In this document: piece after piece, positions 23,540 through 29,307 of the stretch
How positions within the stretch are numbered: the first letter of the stretch is position 1
Layout: the number at the start of each line of letters is the position of its first letter
IMG/VR virus record: IMGVR_UViG_3300037882_002024
Coordinates: 1 to 64,000 of that record
Reading direction: 5' to 3' (one strand)
Length of the DNA stretch: 64,000 nucleotides
DNA from: a virus
Notes under the pieces: generated by a model
The model's database searches: none
What the model was told of the DNA's origin: nothing
The model's input: the letters and a program-made list of their open reading frames with translations, nothing else
Made by a program: the position numbers and the translations under genes

Positions 23540-24652
23540 GTGGTCATTGATGATTGCGACGCGCAGGGGCTGCTACGGGCCATCAAAGACGATCCGGATG
23601 ACGACGCGCCCCGTCTGATTTTGGCCGACCGCTACGACGAGCTTGACTATGGCGCGTCGGCCAATTTCATCCGTGAGTCCGTGGCCGCAGGGCAGGCTAG
23701 CCGCGATTGCGCACAGCGATTTGGAGTGTGCGTCTGCGAGACGAGTGATAGTTGCGCGGCCTGCTCACACTCCACGGCCTTCGTGAAGTTGTGGGGCGAT
23801 AAGCAACGATGCTTTCACACAGGAGTATGGAACGGCGTCTTCTCTCCCAACGATACGGTTGCTAGTGAAGGCTCAGCGCAGTGGCTCAGAGACACAATCG
23901 GGTGGCGCTTCGACGTGCATGGCAAGACTGCTAATCGGGAGTATTGCCACATGAGAGCGCAGGAGATGGCCTACACCGCAGGCAATGCGCCCTATATGCG
24001 CGAGAACCTTTCCAATGGCGTGTTGTGCGCCACGGAGCATGACGCGGACAATACGGTGCTGCACTTGCGTCGAGGCCTGCCTGAGTATCTGGAAGTTAGC
24101 CTCAGCCGACTCTATATGCCACCCATCAAAAGGGCGCTGTCGTTGTTCCCAATCAGGCAAGTGCTGATTGCCGATGCGCGTCCCGTGGTCGTGGGTCGAG
24201 CGCGTCGCAGCCGCACCAACGCGGTTAGTGCCGAAGGGTATGCGCAGAGCGTGATGGCCAGCATGATGGGCGGGCGCTTCGTAACGCGGGAACCGCGAAA
24301 CTATCCGCCTTCACAGAGGCCACCGGATGCAGTGCATATAGGCGTTGACGGCGATGTTTACGTGGTGCCCTACGGATGCACTCTGCATCAGCCTTGGCAT
24401 GCGATTGGCGAAACACCGCAGTATCGTTGGTATCGAGACGACTACGCGCTGCTCGGCTCGGGCATGGATGTTGGCGTCACCGCCCGTATCAAACGAGACA
24501 TCTTCGATGGTCTGCAAGGCGGGCGCAAGATGGATATTCAAGTCGGGCGTCACATGATTCAGGTGTGCGACTACGGAACGCCATTCGTGGCATATGCAGC
24601 CCTGTGCGACGCGGTTTTCTCTATCTGTCAAATGCCCGCTGGAACGTCGTAG
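23540..24652 (+). CDS. TIGR02996-domain protein (planctomycete signature)
   Basis: 370 residues from GTG 23540. Residues about 9-46 read LLRAIKDDPDDDAPRLILAD then a short gap and ANFIRE, matching the TIGR02996 repeat-companion pattern (DDxxRLxxADWLxExG...FIR). At about 172-215 there is a second typical element: LRRGLPEYLEVSLSRLY...FPIRQVLIADARP. This pair is the standard arrangement in many Gemmata-type proteins of unknown function. The Trp of ADW is replaced by Arg here. The C-terminal part is phage-specific and unassigned. Best single clue to the host. Confidence 0.85.
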   Translation: MVIDDCDAQGLLRAIKDDPDDDAPRLILADRYDELDYGASANFIRESVAAGQASRDCAQRFGVCVCETSDSCAACSHSTAFVKLWGDKQRCFHTGVWNGVFSPNDTVASEGSAQWLRDTIGWRFDVHGKTANREYCHMRAQEMAYTAGNAPYMRENLSNGVLCATEHDADNTVLHLRRGLPEYLEVSLSRLYMPPIKRALSLFPIRQVLIADARPVVVGRARRSRTNAVSAEGYAQSVMASMMGGRFVTREPRNYPPSQRPPDAVHIGVDGDVYVVPYGCTLHQPWHAIGETPQYRWYRDDYALLGSGMDVGVTARIKRDIFDGLQGGRKMDIQVGRHMIQVCDYGTPFVAYAALCDAVFSICQMPAGTS

Positions 24653-24701
24653 GGTTGTCGTGTATAAAGACTGCGTCGCTCGTCAATTTCAAAGGTGGTA
24701 T

Positions 24702-25847
24702 ATGTTCGCATTGGTGGTTAATGACTTCGCGGCGGTGTTGTTCCTCGTCTGCTGTGCAGGCCTTGCGTACTTGGCCATTATTGGCGCAGGTGCCAGCAAG
24801 GGCGTTCTGGAGCGCTGCGACGCGCACAATGCGTCGTACCAGCAGTTCCATGATCGGTCCCATAAGGCGCTGCAAGACATCGACAAGCAACTAAAATTTC
24901 TTAGTGGCCAAGTGGACCAGTGGCCCGAAGGGGTTTTGGTCGGCGTTGGCTTACTAGGGCTGCAAGCTGACCTTAGCCGTTGGAGCCAACAGACGTTCGG
25001 GACGGACGCCCAGCGCGGCCCCATTGGTGCGCTCAAGCACTTGGCCAAAGAAGCATTGGAAGCTCTGCAGGCCTACGAGCAAGGCCTCGCAGACAGCGAA
25101 GCGCTTGGCGCTGTACACATCGACGAGCAGGGGCGCAAGATACTCGCAGAAATTGCGCTTGGCAAGTTGTCGTTTGAGCTTGCCGACTGCCTTATCATCT
25201 GGCTGGACGCCGTGCGGCGCTGTGGCCTTGACGTGTATCGCATCTTATCTTTTGCCGAAGAAAAGATGGTAATCAACAAGCAGCGCGAGTGGCCCAAGCC
25301 TACTTCACCGACGGAGCCTGTGGAGCATGTGCGCACCGAGGCGGCGCCTGTCGCGGAACAAGGATACCCAAACTATCCGCCAGCGATGGGCGAGTACCTA
25401 CGCAGCGTTGGCGGCCTGATAATGAAAAGCATGCGCTGCACGCGTTGCGGGAAAACTTACGGGTGGTGTCGTCGCATTTACCAGCGCAGCAATGTTAGTC
25501 GTGACGGCGACCGTGATGGTTTTGTGCGCCACAAGGCCACCGAAGTGCAGACGACATGGGTTTTCGATAGTTGCCAAGGGGCGCAATGCACGCTGGCCCC
25601 GTATGAGTTCAATTACACATACAAGACGGGCGCCTTGCAAGCCGCGAGCGACGCAGGCCTTTGTACCATCGACGACATCATGGAAGCGTACCCTGCCCAT
25701 CGGCCTGTCAGCGAGGCCGAAGACAGAATGCTAAGCGGCCTTGACCTTGGCCAAGGTTCGCTCCTGCGAGCGCTCTGGCTGGAGCAAAAACAAGGGACAC
25801 AAGAGGCCAAGCCACTAAAAGAATTTAGTGAAGAGGCTGCCGCATGA
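24702..25847 (+). CDS. Membrane-tethered dATP/dGTP pyrophosphohydrolase-like protein
   Basis: 381 residues; ATG 24702 has AAAGGTGG upstream. Residues 2-30 form one membrane span. A MazG/DUF550-like domain occupies about residues 80-190: SRWSQQTFG, GALKHLAKEALEAL, KLSFELADCLIIWLDAVRRCG and EKMVINKQREWPKP, with the acidic helix residues expected for metal-dependent hydrolysis of dATP/dGTP. A Cys cluster CTRCGKTYGWC follows at about 246. Likely tunes nucleotide pools; the membrane anchor and zinc-like tail are unusual for this family. Confidence 0.8.
   Translation: MFALVVNDFAAVLFLVCCAGLAYLAIIGAGASKGVLERCDAHNASYQQFHDRSHKALQDIDKQLKFLSGQVDQWPEGVLVGVGLLGLQADLSRWSQQTFGTDAQRGPIGALKHLAKEALEALQAYEQGLADSEALGAVHIDEQGRKILAEIALGKLSFELADCLIIWLDAVRRCGLDVYRILSFAEEKMVINKQREWPKPTSPTEPVEHVRTEAAPVAEQGYPNYPPAMGEYLRSVGGLIMKSMRCTRCGKTYGWCRRIYQRSNVSRDGDRDGFVRHKATEVQTTWVFDSCQGAQCTLAPYEFNYTYKTGALQAASDAGLCTIDDIMEAYPAHRPVSEAEDRMLSGLDLGQGSLLRALWLEQKQGTQEAKPLKEFSEEAAA
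24891..24904. repeat. CTAAAAnnTTTTAG palindrome, copy 13 (inside a gene)
   Basis: CTAAAATTTCTTAG, one mismatch, encoding LKFLS within the pyrophosphohydrolase-like gene. Confidence 0.75.
25815..25828. repeat. CTAAAAnnTTTTAG palindrome, copy 14 (gene end)
   Basis: CTAAAAGAATTTAG encodes LKEFS in the last residues of the same gene and ends 15 nt before ATG 25844. Confidence 0.82.
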
Positions 25848-26152
25848 ATGCTGTCGAACGCGCGATCATACTGCTTGGCGAAGGCTTGGGCGCCTTGCCG
25901 CTGCGGGCGCGCTGTTATCTGGAGCGGTGCATGCGTCATCATCTAATGGACGTGTTTAGGCAAGACCTGCCTGCTGACTTGTTTGATGTAGAAGACGAGA
26001 CGCTGCTAGCTGTGACGCACTATGTGGTCATCGTTGAAGGCTTGTGGCTGCCGCCGCACCTGCACTATTACGCGCCTGATGTGCAGGCGCTGGATTGGTT
26101 TGATTCTTCGTGGAGCTACGACGCGTCGCGTGGTTTAATTTGGCCACCATGA
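25844..26152 (+). CDS. Hypothetical protein, 102 aa
   Basis: ATGA overlap upstream. Helical first half, aromatic-rich second half (LWLPPHLHYY, WSYD). No family recognised. Confidence 0.65.
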   Translation: MNAVERAIILLGEGLGALPLRARCYLERCMRHHLMDVFRQDLPADLFDVEDETLLAVTHYVVIVEGLWLPPHLHYYAPDVQALDWFDSSWSYDASRGLIWPP

Positions 26153-26196
26153 GAGGCGCGCCGTTCTCATACTCCACGGTCTTACGAGGCATCAAC

Positions 26197-26412
26197 GTGA
26201 ATAAACTGCATTACATGGTTGTCAAGGATTACCCCGGAAGGTTCGACCGTATCGTAGCCGCGCTTCTTGCTGACGGTTGGAAGTTACAAGGCGGGGTTAG
26301 CGCCGTCGGCGATAGTAACGGAAATGTGCAACAATACGCACAGGCCTTGGTGATGGAAGTCGCTATCGAGAGCGCTCTGCTGTCAGGAGAAGAGAAGGCA
26401 CATGGCACGTAA
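26197..26412 (+). CDS. DUF1737-like small protein, 71 aa
   Basis: GTG 26197 is favoured by ACGAGG 7 nt upstream; ATG 26149 is possible but has no site. Core pattern YMVVKDY, DRIVAALLADGWKLQGG and YAQALVM fits the small DUF1737 fold (Gly-Trp then GG, ending Tyr-Ala-Gln). Function of the family unknown. Confidence 0.65.
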   Translation: MNKLHYMVVKDYPGRFDRIVAALLADGWKLQGGVSAVGDSNGNVQQYAQALVMEVAIESALLSGEEKAHGT

Positions 26413-26680
26413 GAAGCTCAGCGAGTACGCCGTCGAGCATCTGCGTCAATCGAGCAACCCTGCCGTGATGACAGGGGACGATGGCCTGCTACACGAGATA
26501 GCTACCAAGGCAGGCCGCAAGTCGAATCCGGCGATCATGCCGTGGACCGAGGCAGACAGGATATTCGCAGCCCTCTGGCAGACGCCGGGTGAGCTAGTGC
26601 GCGGGTGCACAGTCAACGGTCGCAACCAGCGGGTCAGGATATTACGCCTGCCCGAAACCCAAGTGAAGAAAAGGAAGTGA
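26402..26680 (+). CDS. Hypothetical basic protein, 92 aa
   Basis: ATG 26402 inside the end of the previous gene. Lys/Arg-rich at both ends (MARKK, KKRK); may bind nucleic acid. Not recognised. Confidence 0.65.
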   Translation: MARKKLSEYAVEHLRQSSNPAVMTGDDGLLHEIATKAGRKSNPAIMPWTEADRIFAALWQTPGELVRGCTVNGRNQRVRILRLPETQVKKRK

Positions 26681-26685
26681 GAGTT

Positions 26686-27354
26686 ATGGCACACACAAAA
26701 GAGCAGGCCATCGAGTGGCTGACGCAGGCCGTGAAGAGCTTGCGCGCACAACTGCAGGCATTAGAGCCAGAGGCCATCGAAGAGCGCCAGCCTAAGCGCG
26801 GCGACATTGCGCTAGACACGCCAGCGTTCCTGTGCAAGGTGCAACTGGTGTTCGTGGAGCGCTTGCGCTTTTTGCTTGAGCAAGGCCACAACATCTTCGG
26901 GGCCGAGTACGGGGCTGTGGAGTATGCGGAGAAGTTCATCGAGTACGCCATCGGGGACACAGGGCGACTCTACTACGGCATGGCGCCGATGGACTATTCA
27001 GCTATCGTGATGAACGAGCTAGGCTACGAGCGCGGCGATGCGAAGGCTGACAATCACAAGGCGCTGTCGCGGGCGCTTGAGGCTGCGTGTCCTGACATTG
27101 TGCCCGGCACAGGCTTTGTGGTGTCGCCAGCACTGTGCGTGATGAACTCGAAAAGCGGCTGGGTGTTGTGTGCGCGCATCTATCAGGATCGCGACGACGG
27201 CGAGCTTGCTCCAGCATCGGCACCGTATGCCGAAGAGGCGCAGCCCATCGTCTTGGCGCCACTGCCGAGCCTGACGGCGTGGCGCCACATACAGGCCTTC
27301 GTGAAGGAAGCCAGCGAAGCCGAAGCGACCCAAGAGAAAGGCGCAGGCACATGA
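26686..27354 (+). CDS. Hypothetical protein, 222 aa
   Basis: ATG 26686 with GTGAGAG upstream. Helical N-terminal 40 residues (QAVKSLRAQLQALEPEA), then a mixed domain. No motif recognised. ATGA overlap with the next gene. Confidence 0.7.
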   Translation: MAHTKEQAIEWLTQAVKSLRAQLQALEPEAIEERQPKRGDIALDTPAFLCKVQLVFVERLRFLLEQGHNIFGAEYGAVEYAEKFIEYAIGDTGRLYYGMAPMDYSAIVMNELGYERGDAKADNHKALSRALEAACPDIVPGTGFVVSPALCVMNSKSGWVLCARIYQDRDDGELAPASAPYAEEAQPIVLAPLPSLTAWRHIQAFVKEASEAEATQEKGAGT

Positions 27355-27668
27355 AGCGGCGCGCGCATCATGTCGGGCGGCTGCGCATCCGTGCGGCCGC
27401 GATCCTCAACAAGCTCATGCCCGAATGGTATGTGTTGCCGGAAGACATTAGGCCCGCCACAGGCCGATGGCGAACGGACTGGACGTTCGATGTGTACCGC
27501 TGGGAATTGTATTGTGTACGGCGCAAGCCCGACGGAACGCCGAACCACAATTTGCCTGTAGCGGTTGGGTGCTGGAACACGTTGACTCAATTTGTGCGTG
27601 AGGCCCCGAGGCTAGGCATGCACGTTGAACACGATGTCATTTACTTGGGGAGAACAGGAAATGGATAA
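27351..27668 (+). CDS. Hypothetical basic protein, 105 aa
   Basis: ATGA overlap. Arg-rich N-terminus (KRRAHHVGRLRIR), aromatic middle. Overlaps the next start by 8 nt. Not recognised. Confidence 0.65.
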   Translation: MKRRAHHVGRLRIRAAAILNKLMPEWYVLPEDIRPATGRWRTDWTFDVYRWELYCVRRKPDGTPNHNLPVAVGCWNTLTQFVREAPRLGMHVEHDVIYLGRTGNG

Positions 27669-27879
27669 CGGGCAACAGGATGTTATTTATGCGGCCTTGT
27701 TAGTGGCGGGGTTCGCAGCGCTGGTTTTTTTGGTGTGTGCTTTCTTGGTCATAGGCAGGGCGATTGACAATATCGACCGAGTGCTTGCTGACCTGTCTAG
27801 TGTGCGCAGTAAGCTCGACAATATGGAAGACGCGATACAGGCTATTCGCAAGCAGGCTAGCGGCCCGAAATTCCGCTAA
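27661..27879 (+). CDS. Single-span coiled-coil protein, duplicate A
   Basis: 72 residues; ATG 27661 with GGGGAGAACAGG upstream. One span (about 10-33) followed by a heptad-like helix, ending SGPKFR. Same layout and ending as the gene at 28124, which indicates a local duplication. Confidence 0.75.
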   Translation: MDNGQQDVIYAALLVAGFAALVFLVCAFLVIGRAIDNIDRVLADLSSVRSKLDNMEDAIQAIRKQASGPKFR

Positions 27880-27897
27880 AATAATTTAGCGCGACAG
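27862..27897 (+). repeat. 36-bp duplicated segment, copy A
   Basis: Gene end (GPKF) plus palindrome plus GCGCGACAG. It matches 28349-28384 with one difference. Confidence 0.9.
27876..27889. repeat. CTAAAAnnTTTTAG palindrome, copy 15
   Basis: CTAAAATAATTTAG; contains the stop of the gene at 27661. Confidence 0.92.
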
Positions 27898-28009
27898 ACC
27901 TTCGTGAAGGAAGCGGAAAATTCTTAGCAAGGAAGATTCATGGGCTAAGGCGAAAAGCGCGCGCGTTAGCATATTCGCGAATAGCATCAAGAGGGCGCTA
28001 GAACCAGAG

Positions 28010-28105
28010 ATGGCCATTACTTGCCAGAAATGCAGCTCCAATGATACGTGCGAGTTCGCTTTCGACGACTATAATACAGACGGCGATTGTCTCGCAATTA
28101 AGTAG
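28010..28105 (+). CDS. Possible Cys-rich micro-protein, 31 aa
   Basis: ATG 28010 to TAG 28103, with only a weak AGAG upstream. Begins MAITCQKCSSNDTCEF and has a fourth Cys, a zinc-knuckle-like pattern. It fills the gap between the two duplicated membrane genes. The 130 nt before it (27880-28009) hold the palindrome and no other gene I can support. Confidence 0.45.
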   Translation: MAITCQKCSSNDTCEFAFDDYNTDGDCLAIK

Positions 28106-28123
28106 CCTATGGGAGAGCAAAGG

Positions 28124-28366
28124 ATGGACAGCACAAAGGCCTACGAGCAGATTCGGCTTGTGACGATTATGCTGGCGGTGAGTTACGCAGCGCTTGGCGT
28201 TGGTGTTGTGTCGATCGTGTTAGCAGGTCGCTACGCACTTGGGCAGTTGCGCTACATGATCGGTGAATTGCGCCAAGACCTGTGTCATGCGCGAAACCAA
28301 ATCTGCAAACTGGAAGGCGAGATACAGTTATTCCGCTCGCTGACGAACGGCCCGAAATTCCACTAA
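28124..28366 (+). CDS. Single-span coiled-coil protein, duplicate B
   Basis: 80 residues; ATG 28124, a second ATG lies 15 nt upstream. One span (about 16-38) then a charged helix ending NGPKFH. Paralogue of the gene at 27661. Confidence 0.75.
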   Translation: MDSTKAYEQIRLVTIMLAVSYAALGVGVVSIVLAGRYALGQLRYMIGELRQDLCHARNQICKLEGEIQLFRSLTNGPKFH

Positions 28367-28384
28367 AATAATTTAGCGCGACAG
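28349..28384 (+). repeat. 36-bp duplicated segment, copy B
   Basis: Partner of 27862-27897. Confidence 0.9.
28363..28376. repeat. CTAAAAnnTTTTAG palindrome, copy 16
   Basis: CTAAAATAATTTAG; contains the stop of the gene at 28124. Confidence 0.92.
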
Positions 28385-28431
28385 CCCCGTGATTGACGCC
28401 GCAACGCCAAGCGGCTAGAATCCATGTCGCG

Positions 28432-28445
28432 CTAAATTATTTTAC
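28432..28445. repeat. CTAAAAnnTTTTAG palindrome, copy 17
   Basis: CTAAATTATTTTAC; with GCGCTAAATTATTTTA facing TAAAATAATTTAGCGC of copy 16 it also makes a larger inverted repeat. Ends 13 nt before ATG 28459. Confidence 0.88.
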
Positions 28446-28458
28446 TCAGGGAGTACCT

Positions 28459-29307
28459 ATGGCAGCCCACGATATTTTGGACGCGCCCGATGTCGAGAAG
28501 GAAGTGCCGGAAGGCATCATCGACGACGGCGTATGCAACGAGTATCACGAGAACGGCAAGCGTTGTCGGCGGCGTTGCATGCGTGGGGAGTTCTACTGTA
28601 AGACTCATTCTAATGTGCCGCGCAGGCAGCAAAAAACGTATATGTACTCGAAGCACTTGCCGACGCACTTGCGTAACGCGTACAAGCGCATTGCGGAGTC
28701 GGGCGACCTGCTAACGCATCAGCACGATATTGCACTGATGCAAGTGCGCTGCAATGAGCTAGCAGGGCGCTTGGCCAGTGGGGAGAGTAACGACCGCTGG
28801 CACAGTCTGCGCGAACAGTTCGAGCGCTTCCGCAATGCGAATCGGATGATGGGTTCCCCGGACGAGGCCACGCGCCAGCAGGCAGCGGTAGAGCAGCGTG
28901 AGGCTCTGCAGGCCGTTGACCAAATTATTTCGTCAGGCGTCGCTGATGAAGCTAATTGGGATGACCTGCAAAACGCGATTAGCTTCAAGAGTGAATTGCA
29001 AGCCAAGGAGTGGAAGCGCCTGCGTGAGATGCAAGCCGTGGCCACTGCTGAGCAGGTGCGCACCCTCGTGTTCGCTATCACCACCAGCGTGCTGCGCAAC
29101 GTCCCCGACGCGAATCAGCGACGCGCTATCGTGACCGATATTATGACGCTGCGCGTGTTCGACGTGTCGATTGCGTCACCGTTTCCCGAAGGCATGACTA
29201 ACGATGGCCGACAAGGTAAGCCGCCAGCGGACAATCAACGAGATTCTCAACCCATCGGAGACGCCCGACCCGCTGGGCAGCCCGATGATGGCGCAGCTAC
29301 TCAATGA
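28459..29307 (+). CDS. Probable terminase small subunit
   Basis: 282 residues; ATG 28459 with AGGGAG upstream. Directly precedes and overlaps the large terminase by 104 nt. Starts with a Cys/His cluster (CNEYHENGKRCRRRC...CKTH) that may bind zinc, then long helices (residues 90-250). No classical helix-turn-helix can be pinned down, so the call rests on position and helical content. The Gly/Asp/Gln-rich last 35 residues coincide with the overlap. Confidence 0.55.
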   Translation: MAAHDILDAPDVEKEVPEGIIDDGVCNEYHENGKRCRRRCMRGEFYCKTHSNVPRRQQKTYMYSKHLPTHLRNAYKRIAESGDLLTHQHDIALMQVRCNELAGRLASGESNDRWHSLREQFERFRNANRMMGSPDEATRQQAAVEQREALQAVDQIISSGVADEANWDDLQNAISFKSELQAKEWKRLREMQAVATAEQVRTLVFAITTSVLRNVPDANQRRAIVTDIMTLRVFDVSIASPFPEGMTNDGRQGKPPADNQRDSQPIGDARPAGQPDDGAATQ

